From the NCBI RefSeq assembly GCF_004799325.1, contig NZ_SSMD01000004.1, positions 62,001 through 126,000 of the forward strand: a DNA stretch of 64,000 nt, given 5' to 3'. Under the pieces are notes generated by a model. The model searched no databases. It had not been told where the DNA came from and worked only from the letters and a program-made list of their open reading frames with translations. The stretch's first letter is position 1. Each line of letters begins with the position of its first letter. A program made the translations under genes and the position numbers. Origin of the DNA: Thalassobius vesicularis (GTDB lineage: Bacteria > Pseudomonadota > Alphaproteobacteria > Rhodobacterales > Rhodobacteraceae). Positions 1 to 8,418 of this stretch are shown here, in pieces.

Positions 1-394
1 GGCGTATGGCCTGTTTCTGGAAGGTGAGGCCGACATGGTGCTGTCCTACACCACCTCGCCCGCGTATCACCTGATCGCCGAGGAGGATGCCTCCAAGGCC
101 GCCGCCGCGTTCGACGAGGGGCACTACATGCAGATCGAAGTCGCAGGCAAGATCGCTGGCACCGATCAGCCCGAGCTGGCGGACAAGTTCCTGGCCTTCA
201 TGGTCTCGGACGCGTTCCAGTCGCTGATCCCGACGACCAACTGGATGTACCCGGCGGTGATGCCGAAGGACGGGCTGCCGAAGGGCTTTGAGACCCTGAT
301 CCAGCCCGTGAAATCGCTGCTGGTGCCGGCCGACATGGCCGATGCCGTGCGCGAGCAGGCGATGACGGAATGGCTGTCGGCGCTGTCGCAATAA
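1..394 (+). CDS. thiB: Thiamine ABC transporter substrate-binding protein, C-terminal part
   Basis: The last 130 codons of a periplasmic solute-binding protein; the start lies outside the window. The reading frame is open from base 2. The segment has the C-terminal pattern of the ThiB/Sfu-like binding-protein family (a GQIAGT-like stretch, then a helix ending in FMVSDAFQ and the motif TTNWMYPA) and is followed directly by a two-domain permease and an ATPase in the ThiB-ThiP-ThiQ order. The family binds thiamine, thiamine phosphate or diphosphate in the periplasm and hands it to the permease. A TPP riboswitch would be expected upstream but cannot be seen here. Its stop codon lies inside the start of the permease gene, which suggests translational coupling. 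Confidence 0.85.
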   Translation, partial: AYGLFLEGEADMVLSYTTSPAYHLIAEEDASKAAAAFDEGHYMQIEVAGKIAGTDQPELADKFLAFMVSDAFQSLIPTTNWMYPAVMPKDGLPKGFETLIQPVKSLLVPADMADAVREQAMTEWLSALSQ

Positions 395-1923
395 GACGGG
401 CCTGGCCCGGGATATTGGCCGCGGCGCTGGTCGCGGCCTTTGTCCTGGCGTCCTTGGGCGCGGTCCTGTGGTTCGCGGGGGGTGGCGGTGCGCCGGGCCC
501 CGGCGACTGGGCCGCGCTGCGATTCACGTTGATGCAGGCCAGCCTGTCGGCGGTGCTGAGCGTGGCCTTGGCCATCCCCACCGCGCGGGCGCTGGCGCGG
601 CGCAATTTCCCGGGGCGCGGGGCGCTGATCACGCTGCTGGGCGCGCCCTTTATCCTGCCGGTCATCGTTGCCGTTCTGGGCCTGCTGGCCGTGTTCGGGC
701 GGAACGGGATCGTCAGCCAGGGGCTGGCGCTGGTCGGGTTGCCTCCGCTCTCGATCTACGGGCTGCACGGTGTGCTGCTGGCGCATGTGTTTTTCAACCT
801 ACCACTGGCCACGCGGATCCTGCTGCAAGGCTGGCAAGAAATCCCGGCCGAGCGATTCCGTCTGGCCGCCGCGCTGGACATGGGCCCGGCGCAGGTGATG
901 CGGTTTCTGGAAGGTCCGATGCTGCGGGCGATGGTGCCCGGTGCGCTGCTGGCCGTGTTCGGCCTGTGCCTGAGCAGTTTCGCCGTGGTGCTGATGCTGG
1001 GCGGCGGCCCCAAGGCGACCACGCTGGAGCTGGCGATCTATCAGGCGTTCCGGTTCGAGTTCGATCTGGGCCGCGCCGCCACGCTGGCGGCCATTCAGGC
1101 GGTGCTGGTCGGCGCGGTGCTGTGGATCGGCCTGCGCATCATGCGCCCCGACGGGCAGGGGCTGGGTCACGACCGCGTGCTGCGGCGCTGGGATGGCGAA
1201 GGCTGGGTCTTGCGGGTGCAGGACGGCGCGGTGCTGGCGCTGGTCTCGGTCTTTCTGCTGGTGCCGCTGGGGCTGATCGTGGCGCGCGGCGCCGCAGGGC
1301 TGGGGCAGCTCCCCCCGTCAGTCTGGGAGGCGTTCTGGGCGTCGCTGGCGGTCACGCTGGCCTCGACCTTGCTGGGGGTGGGCATGGCGCTGGCGATCGG
1401 GCTGGCCTCGGTCCGGGCCGGATGGGTCGAGGTGCTGGGGATGATGGGCATCGCGACCTCGCCGCTGGTGCTGGGGACGGGGCTGTTCCTGCTGGTGAAC
1501 CCGTGGATCAACCCGGCGCGGCTGGCCTTTGTGGTGACGGCGGCGGTGAACGCGGTGATGATCCTGCCCTTCGCGCTGCGGGTGCTGACGCCCAGCCTGC
1601 GCCGGATCGAGACGGATTACGGCCGTCTGGCCGACAGTCTGGGCCTGACCGGCTGGGCACGGCTGCAGCTGCTGATCTGGCCGCGCGCGCGGCGCAGTCT
1701 GGGTTTTGCGGCGGGCCTGTCGGCGGCGATGGCGATGGGCGATCTTGGCGTGATCGCGCTGTTCGCCGACCCGCGTCAGGCGACGCTGCCGCTGCAGATG
1801 TATCGGCTGATGGGGGCGTACCGGATGGAGGCGGCCTTTGGCGCGGCGCTGCTGCTGCTGGCCACCAGCCTGGCGCTGTTCTGGATTTTCGATCGAGGAG
1901 GGCGCGGCGATGCTGACGCTTGA
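370..1923 (+). CDS. thiP: Thiamine ABC transporter permease ThiP
   Basis: A 517-residue inner-membrane permease made of two homologous halves with about twelve membrane segments, the usual ThiP layout. Each half carries an EAA-type loop that contacts the ATPase: one around residues 155-185 (QEIPAERFRLAAALDMGP) and one around 415-440 (DYGRLADSLGLTGWARL). The ATG used here overlaps the end of thiB by 25 bases; a TTG at 415 is a possible later start, so the N-terminus is uncertain. The end overlaps thiQ by 14 bases. Together with thiB and thiQ it forms one importer for thiamine or its phosphates. Confidence 0.9.
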   Translation: MAVGAVAIRRAWPGILAAALVAAFVLASLGAVLWFAGGGGAPGPGDWAALRFTLMQASLSAVLSVALAIPTARALARRNFPGRGALITLLGAPFILPVIVAVLGLLAVFGRNGIVSQGLALVGLPPLSIYGLHGVLLAHVFFNLPLATRILLQGWQEIPAERFRLAAALDMGPAQVMRFLEGPMLRAMVPGALLAVFGLCLSSFAVVLMLGGGPKATTLELAIYQAFRFEFDLGRAATLAAIQAVLVGAVLWIGLRIMRPDGQGLGHDRVLRRWDGEGWVLRVQDGAVLALVSVFLLVPLGLIVARGAAGLGQLPPSVWEAFWASLAVTLASTLLGVGMALAIGLASVRAGWVEVLGMMGIATSPLVLGTGLFLLVNPWINPARLAFVVTAAVNAVMILPFALRVLTPSLRRIETDYGRLADSLGLTGWARLQLLIWPRARRSLGFAAGLSAAMAMGDLGVIALFADPRQATLPLQMYRLMGAYRMEAAFGAALLLLATSLALFWIFDRGGRGDADA

Positions 1924-2614
1924 AGGGCTGGTGATCCGGCAAGACGGGTTCGAGCTGAGCGCGGATCTGCACGTGCCCGACGGCGCGCGGGTGGCGGTGA
2001 TCGGCCCGTCCGGGGCGGGGAAATCGACGCTGCTGAACGCGGTGGCGGGGTTCCAGCCCGTCGACGAGGGACGCATCCGGATGCAGGGGCGCGACGTGAC
2101 CGGGCTGGCGCCGGGGAAACGGCCCGTGTCGATGCTGTTTCAGGACAACAACCTGTTCCCGCATCTGAGTGCTGCGCAAAACGTCGGTCTGGGTCTGCGC
2201 CCCGACCTGCGGCTGGACGCGGCGCAACGCGCCCGCGTGGCGCAGGCGCTGGAGAGGGTTGGCCTGCAAGGGCTGGAAGGGCGCAAACCCGGGCAACTGT
2301 CGGGCGGGCAGGCCAGCCGCGTGGCGCTGGCGCGGGTGCTGGTGCAGGGGCGCGGGCTGGTCCTGCTGGACGAACCCTTTGCCGCGCTGGGACCGGCGCT
2401 GAAGGCCGAGATGCTGGACCTGCTGGAGGAGGTGCTGGACGAGACCGGCGCAACCTTGCTGCTGGTCACACACGACCCGGCAGATGCGCTGCGGATCGCC
2501 CCGCAGACCATTCTGGTGGCGGATGGCTGGGCCAATGCGCCGGTTGCGACGGCCCAGCTGTTCGCGGATCCGCCTTTGGCGCTGCGGTCGTATCTGGGGG
2601 TGCCGAAATCTTGA
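1910..2614 (+). CDS. thiQ: Thiamine ABC transporter ATP-binding protein ThiQ
   Basis: A 234-residue ABC ATPase. The Walker A motif GPSGAGKST has its lysine at residue 38, the signature is LSGGQASRVALAR, and the Walker B is LVLLDEPFAAL, followed by a switch histidine in LLVTHDP. The ATG at 1910 is chosen because a GAGGAGG ribosome-binding site lies just upstream; an open frame runs back to 1838 but has no such site and lies deep inside thiP. It energises uptake by ThiBP. The stop codon falls inside the first of two tandem hairpins. Confidence 0.92.
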   Translation: MLTLEGLVIRQDGFELSADLHVPDGARVAVIGPSGAGKSTLLNAVAGFQPVDEGRIRMQGRDVTGLAPGKRPVSMLFQDNNLFPHLSAAQNVGLGLRPDLRLDAAQRARVAQALERVGLQGLEGRKPGQLSGGQASRVALARVLVQGRGLVLLDEPFAALGPALKAEMLDLLEEVLDETGATLLLVTHDPADALRIAPQTILVADGWANAPVATAQLFADPPLALRSYLGVPKS

Positions 2615-2649
2615 AAAGATTTCGGACCGCTTTCTTTGAAAGAAAGCGG
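2603..2649. terminator. Two tandem 10-bp hairpins after thiQ
   Basis: Two perfect stem-loops stand side by side: CCGAAATCTT, loop GAA, AAGATTTCGG at 2603-2625, and CCGCTTTCTT, loop TGA, AAGAAAGCGG at 2627-2649. They separate the rightward thiamine operon from the leftward genes, so either strand's transcript could end here. Neither stem is followed by a clear T-run, so classical intrinsic termination is not assured; mRNA 3'-end protection is an alternative. Confidence 0.6.
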
Positions 2650-2654
2650 GGCGC

Positions 2655-2837
2655 TTAGTCCAGCGCGCGCGCTTCGTCGAGCAGCATCACGGGGATGCCG
2701 TTGCGGATCGGGAAAGCCAGTTTGGCGGATTTGCTGACCAGTTCCTGCGCCTCGGCGTCGTAATCCAGCGGGCCATGGGTCAGCGGGCAGATCAGTGCTT
2801 CGAGCATACGGCGGTCGAAGGCGGGGGTGTCGCTCAT
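2655..2837 (-). CDS. Trm112-like small protein
   Basis: A 60-residue protein of the bacterial UPF0434/Trm112 family, recognised by the core [14 protein letters not shown], a basic/hydrophobic centre ([25 protein letters not shown]) and the small size. The exact function in bacteria is unclear; eukaryotic Trm112 activates methyltransferases. The ATG overlaps the TGA of the upstream LON-domain gene (ATGA), so the two are translationally coupled. A longer frame reaching 2912 was not used because it lies wholly inside that gene. Confidence 0.8.
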   Translation of the reverse strand: MSDTPAFDRRMLEALICPLTHGPLDYDAEAQELVSKSAKLAFPIRNGIPVMLLDEARALD

Positions 2838-3472
2838 TGCATCGGCTCCTCTTTGTCGCCGCTGTGTAGGGCGTATTCGATCAGGGTGACAAGGGTTTCG
2901 CGCCGGGTGCACAGGCAGGGTGCCTCAAGCAGCGCCTGTTTGTCCTCGGGCGTCAGGTCCAGCAGCATCGACAGCGAGTTGATCAGCAGCTCGTCATCCG
3001 CGCCTTCCAGCGTTTCCCAGTCGGTTTCCAGCCCCTGCTGCGTGAAGTAACGGCACAGCTTGTTCAGGAAGGCGTTGCGGTCAAAGGCGTCGTCCTGTTC
3101 CTCGTGCCCCAGATCGCGGCTGAAATCGTCCCAGGACACGGCGCAGCGGCGGTAGGGGGTGAAGCCCTCGACCTCTTCGGTGATGCGGAAGCGCGAGATA
3201 CCGGACAGGGTGATCATATAGCGCCCGTCCTCGGTTTCCGAGAATTGCGTCACGCGACCGGCGCAGCCGATCTGGTGCAGGCGCGTTTTGGACCCGCATT
3301 GGCAGGGCTGGACCATCCCGATCAGGCGACCGGGTGATTTCAGCGCGTCATCCAGCATCGCCAGGTACCGCGGCTCGAAGATATGCAGCGGCAGGCGCGA
3401 CCGGGGCAGCAGCAGCGCCCCGGGCAGCGGGAAAACCGGAATGATCTTGGGCAGGTCGAATTTCAAAGCCAT
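2834..3472 (-). CDS. LON substrate-binding domain protein
   Basis: A 212-residue protein that is only the N-terminal substrate-recognition domain of Lon protease, without ATPase or protease domains. The typical opening is visible ([31 protein letters not shown] at about residues 10-40), with later strands [15 protein letters not shown]. Such stand-alone LON proteins are common beside the CnoX-like gene in Rhodobacterales. A role in binding unfolded or specific protein substrates is inferred only. It is the middle gene of a leftward set with the CnoX-like gene upstream (28-base stop-to-start gap to the longest reading) and the Trm112-like gene overlapping its stop. Confidence 0.85.
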   Translation of the reverse strand: MALKFDLPKIIPVFPLPGALLLPRSRLPLHIFEPRYLAMLDDALKSPGRLIGMVQPCQCGSKTRLHQIGCAGRVTQFSETEDGRYMITLSGISRFRITEEVEGFTPYRRCAVSWDDFSRDLGHEEQDDAFDRNAFLNKLCRYFTQQGLETDWETLEGADDELLINSLSMLLDLTPEDKQALLEAPCLCTRRETLVTLIEYALHSGDKEEPMQ

Positions 3473-3499
3473 GATGACGGACCTAGTACGGCCCCGACC

Positions 3500-4435
3500 T
3501 TAGGCAAATATCATCGAGCTGAGTTTCCGGCGGCCATGCAAAGCGATGGGGTCGTTTGCCTTCAGCGCGTCGAAGATCGTGAACAGCTGGGCCTTGGCGG
3601 CACCGTCGTTCCATTCGCGGTCGCGGCGGAACAGGTCCAGCAGCTGATCGACGGCCTCTTGCACCTGGCCAGCGGCGTGCAGTGCCTGGGCCAGATCAAA
3701 GCGGGCCTGCAGGTCGGCCGGATCGGCCTCGACCTTGGCGCGCAGTTCGTCCAGCGGGCCGGAGTTGGCGGCCTGACGGGCCAGTTCGATCTGGGCGCGG
3801 ACGGCCTCTAGCTGGGGATCGTGGCTGATCGCGGCGGGGGCGCCGTTCAGCACGGCCTCGGCCTGATCGACGTCATCCATCGCCAGGTGGCAGCGGGCCA
3901 GACCGGCAAAGGCGGTGGCGTTTTCGGGGTCTTCCTGAAGCACCGCGCCAAAGACCTGCGCGGCATCGGCAACGGAGCCTTCGGCCAGCATTTCCTCGGC
4001 CGCGGCCAGCGCGTCATCCAGACCGCCCGACGGATCGCCGCCGGCTTGCTCGATCGCGCGCTTGATGAAGGCGTCGATTTCCGAGGCGGGCACGGCACCC
4101 TGGAACATGTCCACCGGGCGACCCTTGACGAAGGCGACGACGGTCGGGATCGATTGCAGCGGCAGACCCTGCTGCGCCAAGGCCTGAGCCAGACGCTGGT
4201 TTTGATCGACGTCGATCTTGGCCATCTTGACGGCACCCTTGGCCTTGGTCACGGCGCTTTCCAGCAGCGGGCCCAGCGTGCGGCACGGGCCGCACCAGGT
4301 GGCCCAGAAATCGACGATCACGGGCACTTCGTTCGAAGCTTCGATCACGTCGGCCATGAAGTTCGCCTCGGTCACGTCCTTGATCAGGTCGGTGGCGGGG
4401 GCAGCGGTTTTTCCAAGTTCAAGCATATCGGTCAT
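3500..4435 (-). CDS. CnoX/YbbN-like thioredoxin-TPR co-chaperone
   Basis: A 311-residue protein with an N-terminal thioredoxin domain (VIVDFWATWCGPCRTLGPLLE, active site CGPC at residues 48-51, cis-proline context SIPTVVAF) and a C-terminal array of TPR-like helices rich in alanine (for example AAQVFGAVLQEDPENATAFAGLARCHL). This is the layout of CnoX/YbbN, which holds unfolding proteins for chaperones. Unlike the E. coli protein, which lacks the first active-site cysteine, this one keeps both cysteines and could reduce disulfides. The start at 4435 is preceded by TAAGG; an in-frame ATG at 4486 is less likely. Confidence 0.88.
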   Translation of the reverse strand: MTDMLELGKTAAPATDLIKDVTEANFMADVIEASNEVPVIVDFWATWCGPCRTLGPLLESAVTKAKGAVKMAKIDVDQNQRLAQALAQQGLPLQSIPTVVAFVKGRPVDMFQGAVPASEIDAFIKRAIEQAGGDPSGGLDDALAAAEEMLAEGSVADAAQVFGAVLQEDPENATAFAGLARCHLAMDDVDQAEAVLNGAPAAISHDPQLEAVRAQIELARQAANSGPLDELRAKVEADPADLQARFDLAQALHAAGQVQEAVDQLLDLFRRDREWNDGAAKAQLFTIFDALKANDPIALHGRRKLSSMIFA

Positions 4436-4504
4436 CCTTACGGAATTGGTTGCCCCATATATGGAGCGTGCGCGGGCCGGGAACAACCCGTCGATGCGTT
4501 CAGA

Positions 4505-5293
4505 TCACAGATCGAAGGTTGCAAAAACCGGGGCGTGGTCGCTGGGTTGCTGCCAGCCGCGGGCGTCGCGCAGGATGCGGCTGCCATGCGCAGCGTTGGA
4601 GATGTCGGGCGTGGCCCAGACGTGATCCAGACGGCGGCCCTTGTCGGCCTCGTCCCAGTCCTTGGCGCGGTAGGACCACCAGCTGTAAAGCAGCCCCTCG
4701 GGGATGTCCTGACGGGTGATGTCGACCCATTTGCCGGCCTCCATCACGTCGGTCAGGTGATCCACCTCGATCGGCGTGTGCGAGACGATTTTCAGCAACT
4801 GTTTGTGGGACCAGACGTCATCCTCGCGCGGGGCGATGTTCAGGTCACCGACCAGGATCGACTTTTGCGGCGCGTCACCGTGGAACCAGTCGCGCATCTC
4901 GGTCAGGTAGTCCAGTTTCTGACCGAACTTCTCGTTCACCTCGCGGTCGGGGACATCGCCACCGGCGGGGACATAGAAGTTGTGGATGGTCACGCCGTTT
5001 TCCAGCCGCCCGGCGACGTGGCGCGCGTGGCCCAGATCGGCGAAATCCTTGTCGCCGACATCCTCGATCGGCAGCTTGGACAGGATCGCGACGCCGTTAT
5101 AGCCCTTTTGCCCGCGCGCAACCATGTGGGTGTAGCCCAGCGCGTGGAACCGTTCGAGCGGGATCTTCTCGACCGGGCTTTTGCATTCCTGAAGGCACAG
5201 GACGTCGGGGCCTTCTTCCTCGAGCAGCTTGCAGACGAGCGGTTCGCGCAGGCGGACCGAGTTGATGTTCCAGGTGGCAAGCGTGAAGGGCAT
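4505..5293 (-). CDS. xthA: Exodeoxyribonuclease III
   Basis: A 262-residue Mg-dependent AP endonuclease/3'-exonuclease of the ExoIII/APE1 family. Visible motifs are TLATWNINSVRLR at the N-terminus, LQECKSPVEKIP with the metal-binding glutamate, ILVGDLNIAPREDDVW with the catalytic Asp-Asn pair, and the C-terminal SDHAPVFATFDL with the catalytic Asp-His. Length and motif order match XthA. It repairs abasic sites and 3'-blocking groups. It is transcribed leftward and appears to be a single gene between cnoX and the EamA transporter. Confidence 0.93.
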   Translation of the reverse strand: MPFTLATWNINSVRLREPLVCKLLEEEGPDVLCLQECKSPVEKIPLERFHALGYTHMVARGQKGYNGVAILSKLPIEDVGDKDFADLGHARHVAGRLENGVTIHNFYVPAGGDVPDREVNEKFGQKLDYLTEMRDWFHGDAPQKSILVGDLNIAPREDDVWSHKQLLKIVSHTPIEVDHLTDVMEAGKWVDITRQDIPEGLLYSWWSYRAKDWDEADKGRRLDHVWATPDISNAAHGSRILRDARGWQQPSDHAPVFATFDL

Positions 5294-5350
5294 GGGTCTC
5301 TCCGGTTTGGTTGGCGCACCCTAGGCGATGACGGCGGCAGGGGAAAGGGT

Positions 5351-6208
5351 TCAGCCGCGCAGCACCAGGATCACCCCCGCGACCGAGATCACCATGCCCA
5401 GAATGGCGCGCAGGGACAGCGGTTCGCGCCCATGCATCAGCCAGGCCATGCCCATCGTGATCAGCGGGTACGAGGCGACAATTGGCGCGACCACGGCCAC
5501 CGGGCCCCGCGCCAACGCGGCGTACATGGCCACCAGCGCCAGGCCGTTGACGACTCCGACCAGCGCGAACCACAGATGCGCGGCCAGATCGAAGGGAAGG
5601 GGTGGGGCGTTGCGGATCAAGCGCACGATCCAGATCACCACTCCGGACACGATGTAGGACAGCAGGGCAGCGGCAAAGGCGTTGGGCCAGTCCTGCAGGC
5701 CGACCTTGACCAAAGGCTGCGCCGCCCCGCGCAAAAAGGCAGCGGCAAGGGGGATGCCCAACAGCCACAACGCCCCGCGCGGCAGCCCCCCCATTTGAGC
5801 CGTCGTCACCATGAACAAGCCGGTCATGACCACCGCGACCCCGGCAGCCTGCGTGGGATGGGGCCATTCGTCCAGCAACAACATGGCCAACGCGATGGCA
5901 AACAGCGGGGTCAGGTTGCCCATCGCTGCGGTCAGGTTCGGCCCCAGTCGCTGGTTCGACGCAAAGGTCAGCAGCGTCACGGCGGCCGGATAGATCAGCC
6001 CGGCGGCCCCAAAGATCAGCGCCGCGTGTGAATTCCAGTTCGCGAAATCCACGGTAACGGGGGACAGGGCCAGAAACATCACCGCGCTGGTCGGCACAGA
6101 AATCGAGCCGCCCCTGATCGGGCCAAGCCCGCGCAGACCGAACCGTGTCAGCACGATCCCCAATGCGATCAGAACGGCCGACGCGACCGAAAACGCTACG
6201 ATTTCCAC
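5351..6208 (-). CDS. EamA-family drug/metabolite transporter
   Basis: A 285-residue inner-membrane protein with about ten hydrophobic helices in two homologous halves, the DMT/EamA pattern (LTFASNQRLGPNLTAAMGNLTPLFAIALAML in the first half, ARGPVAVVAPIVASYPLITMGMAWL in the second). The substrate cannot be inferred. The start is placed at the GTG at 6208, which follows a GGGAAGAGGG ribosome-binding site; an ATG at 6259 would add 17 polar residues without any transporter features. It diverges from the LytTR gene across a 250-bp gap. Confidence 0.82.
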   Translation of the reverse strand: MEIVAFSVASAVLIALGIVLTRFGLRGLGPIRGGSISVPTSAVMFLALSPVTVDFANWNSHAALIFGAAGLIYPAAVTLLTFASNQRLGPNLTAAMGNLTPLFAIALAMLLLDEWPHPTQAAGVAVVMTGLFMVTTAQMGGLPRGALWLLGIPLAAAFLRGAAQPLVKVGLQDWPNAFAAALLSYIVSGVVIWIVRLIRNAPPLPFDLAAHLWFALVGVVNGLALVAMYAALARGPVAVVAPIVASYPLITMGMAWLMHGREPLSLRAILGMVISVAGVILVLRG

Positions 6209-6319
6209 GAAACCCTCTTCCCTTGACGGCAGGTTGTGCGCGTTTGCACAGCAAGGCAAGCCGTAACGCTACGCTCTGTGGAAATCCCCAGTTGACCAAA
6301 CGGATGAGTCTGGAAAAGG

Positions 6320-6347
6320 TTGCCCGTGACATCTCTGTCACGGGCAA
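6320..6347. repeat. Perfect 12-bp inverted repeat upstream of the LytTR gene
   Basis: TTGCCCGTGACA and its exact complement TGTCACGGGCAA are separated by only four bases (TCTC). The element sits in the divergent region between the EamA transporter and the LytTR gene, about 110 bases before the latter's start. It could be an operator, or a hairpin at the end of an unseen leftward transcript (the leftward strand reads CCTTTTCC after the stem). Confidence 0.75.
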
Positions 6348-6358
6348 GATTCCGATGG

Positions 6359-6379
6359 TGGCAAACTGGCAAAATGCCA
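6359..6379. repeat. TGGCAAA direct repeats and TGGCA-AAA-TGCCA palindrome
   Basis: Two copies of TGGCAAA start at 6359 and 6367 (8-bp period), and the second forms the palindrome TGGCA-AAA-TGCCA at 6367-6379. The arrangement, 80-100 bases before the LytTR gene, resembles a regulator binding site. No known family is assigned. Confidence 0.5.
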
Positions 6380-6458
6380 ATCGACAATTCATGACCTGGC
6401 AGGCGAAAAGCGATCGAACTCAAACTGTATAAACCCATCGGGTAAGCGTTTTTTACGA

Positions 6459-7400
6459 ATGGATTCAGCGCAAAACCAAGTGACGAGTCACGAATTGCGC
6501 GTCATTGCCATGAATGGCAGGGCGTTTCGCGTGGACTTGTTGGGTGTCCTCCACATTTGCCTGTCGCGGCTGATGCTGCTGAAGCTGTCGCTGTTCAGCG
6601 TGATGGTCGCGTTGTTCAATCCGCCGATGTTCGGGCTGGAAACCGGGCTGGTGGGGCGGTTCTTTTACTGGCTGGTGATCTGCTATTTCGTCACCTTCCT
6701 GTGGATCGGTCAGTTCTGGCTGTACTCGCAGTTGCGGCGCCGGACGGGATGGAATGTGCCGGTCTTTCAGTTCCTGTTGCTCGGGGTCGCGGTCGTGATC
6801 ATGGTCTGGACCAATTTCGCGATCACCCGGCTGCTGGTGGACACCCAAGGAGTCTCGGCCCTGAGTGTTTGGATTGATGCGCTGCGCTACTTCCTGATCG
6901 CCCTGGTGATCGAGGTGGTCACGGTGTCCTTCATCCTGCCGCGGTTTCAGCAGGTCACGTTCGAGAACCCGCCCCCCGGCCCCGCGCCGAAAAACATGCC
7001 GCCAATGACGGCCGATCCGGTGCAGGTGAAGCCTGAGGCGCCAGCCGAACCGGTTGTGCATCTGCCCGAAATCCCGGCTGAATCGCTGTCGGTGAACGGG
7101 CGCACGATCCTGCGCGGGCAATTGCAGTGGATGAAGTCGGTCGAGCACTACGTGGAGTTCCACTGCGAGACCCGATCCGCGACCGAGCGCGCCGTGCTGC
7201 GCGACATGATCGAGCAGGCCGCAGGCTGGGACGGAATCCAGCCGCACAGGTCCTGGTGGGTCAGTCATGCGGCGGTCAAGAGAATGGCGAAACGTGACGG
7301 CAACCCGGTTCTGATCCTGACCGACGGGACAGAGGTGCCGGTGTCCCGCCATCGCAGGGCCGAGGTGGAGGCGTGGCTGGACGCGGGCGGGGAAAGCTAG
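6459..7400 (+). CDS. Membrane-anchored LytTR DNA-binding regulator
   Basis: A 313-residue protein with four membrane helices in the first half (about residues 27-50, 63-90, 103-122 and 137-156), a proline-rich linker (about 160-195) and a C-terminal LytTR DNA-binding domain (about 205-310: LSVNGRTILRGQLQWMKSVEHYVEFHCETR, then SWWVSHAAVKRMAKRDGNPVLILTDGTEVPVSR). LytTR domains bind DNA as part of transcription factors; here there is no receiver domain, so control by a membrane signal is inferred. It runs tail to tail into fliP with a four-base overlap, placing it at the edge of the flagellar locus, but a regulatory link to motility is not shown by the sequence. Confidence 0.82.
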   Translation: MDSAQNQVTSHELRVIAMNGRAFRVDLLGVLHICLSRLMLLKLSLFSVMVALFNPPMFGLETGLVGRFFYWLVICYFVTFLWIGQFWLYSQLRRRTGWNVPVFQFLLLGVAVVIMVWTNFAITRLLVDTQGVSALSVWIDALRYFLIALVIEVVTVSFILPRFQQVTFENPPPGPAPKNMPPMTADPVQVKPEAPAEPVVHLPEIPAESLSVNGRTILRGQLQWMKSVEHYVEFHCETRSATERAVLRDMIEQAAGWDGIQPHRSWWVSHAAVKRMAKRDGNPVLILTDGTEVPVSRHRRAEVEAWLDAGGES

Positions 7401-8128
7401 TTGGTCATGTAGCCGTTGACCAAGGCTCCGGCGACCAGCGTCCATCCATCTGCCACAACGAAAAACGCCAGCTTGAACGGCAAGGACACCACGGCAGGCG
7501 GCACCATCATCATGCCCATCGACATCAGAACGGCGGACACGACCAAATCGATGATCACGAAGGGCAGGAAGATCAGAAACCCGATCTGAAATGCGCGCGA
7601 CATTTCCGACAGAAGAAAGCTGGGCACCAGCACCGCAAGGGGCGCGTCTTCTGCTTTGACATCGGGCTGCACTGCGTCCCTCCATCCCAGGATTTCCTGA
7701 AGGGTGGCATGGTCGATCCGCGCGGCCATGAAGGATCTGAAGGGCACCAGCGCCTTTTCAAACGCCTCCTCCGGACCCAAAGCGGATGATAGCATCGGGG
7801 CGACACCGTCGGTCCATGCCTGGGTAAAGACGGGCTCCATCACGAAGTAGGTCAGGAACAAGGCCAGACTGACGATCAGCATGTTTGGCGGCGCCTGTTG
7901 CAGGCCGATCGCCTGCCGCAGGATCGACAGCACCGTCACCAGAAAGGGAAAACAGGTGATCATGATCGCGATGCCGGGCGCCAGGCTAAGGACCGTCATC
8001 AAGACAAACAGCTGGATCGAGCGGCCGGTCAGCGTGCCCTCTCCGAAATCGATCGACACCGATTGCGCGGCCGCAAAGGTCGGGAAAAATACCAAGGCCG
8101 CAAGCAAGGCAAAGCGCGTCAGGGTCAT
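7397..8128 (-). CDS. fliP: Flagellar export gate protein FliP
   Basis: A 243-residue protein of the FliP/SctR family. It begins with a signal peptide (MTLTRFALLAALVFFPTFAAA), as FliP proteins do, and carries the conserved cores SIQLFVLMTVLSLAPGI, LRQAIGLQQAPPNMLIVSLALFLT and the C-terminal FQIGFLIFLPFVIIDLVVSAVLMSMGM. FliP forms the FliPQR channel through which flagellar subunits leave the cytoplasm. It is the last gene of the leftward set fliF-fliH-fliN-fliP, with overlapping start and stop codons throughout. Confidence 0.95.
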   Translation of the reverse strand: MTLTRFALLAALVFFPTFAAAQSVSIDFGEGTLTGRSIQLFVLMTVLSLAPGIAIMITCFPFLVTVLSILRQAIGLQQAPPNMLIVSLALFLTYFVMEPVFTQAWTDGVAPMLSSALGPEEAFEKALVPFRSFMAARIDHATLQEILGWRDAVQPDVKAEDAPLAVLVPSFLLSEMSRAFQIGFLIFLPFVIIDLVVSAVLMSMGMMMVPPAVVSLPFKLAFFVVADGWTLVAGALVNGYMTN

Positions 8129-8418
8129 GCTGAGATGTCTCGGAGCGTGACAACCTCGGTCAGGCGCACTGCCAGTTGGCCCTTTGCGTCGCCTTCCATT
8201 TCCTCCAACTGGCCGCGGGCAATCAGCCGGTCCCCGATGAACAGCTCGACCTGATCATCGATGCGCCGGTCCAGGGCCAGGACCGAGTTTTCCTGCAAGC
8301 TCAGAAGATCCCGGATCAATGGCCGCGCTTTCCCGACCGAAATCGTGATTTCCACCGGAAGCGCCGAGAACGGATTTTTCTTTTGCGGGTCGGCCGTCGT
8401 CTTTGACGTGTCAGGCAT
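8125..8418 (-). CDS. fliN: Flagellar motor switch protein FliN
   Basis: A 97-residue protein with the SpoA/surface-presentation-of-antigens fold of FliN: LPVEITISVGKARPLIRDLLSLQENSVLALDRRIDDQVELFIGDRLIARGQL. FliN with FliM and FliG forms the C ring; neither of the others is in this window. The start at 8418 overlaps the end of fliH by eight bases and has an AAAGGAAA site upstream; an ATG at 8469 would lie well within fliH. Its stop overlaps the fliP start (ATGA). Confidence 0.93.
   Translation of the reverse strand: MPDTSKTTADPQKKNPFSALPVEITISVGKARPLIRDLLSLQENSVLALDRRIDDQVELFIGDRLIARGQLEEMEGDAKGQLAVRLTEVVTLRDISA

Noticed and set aside
3821-6031. Long plus-strand frame opposite cnoX, xthA and the EamA gene
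   Set aside because: Covers three well-supported genes on the other strand and has no recognisable domain.
6428-6456. TATAAA -10 element and GTAA-N7-TTAC box directly before the LytTR start
   Set aside because: TATAAA has no acceptable -35 partner and the CtrA-like box has two mismatches and lies at the start codon, so both may be chance.
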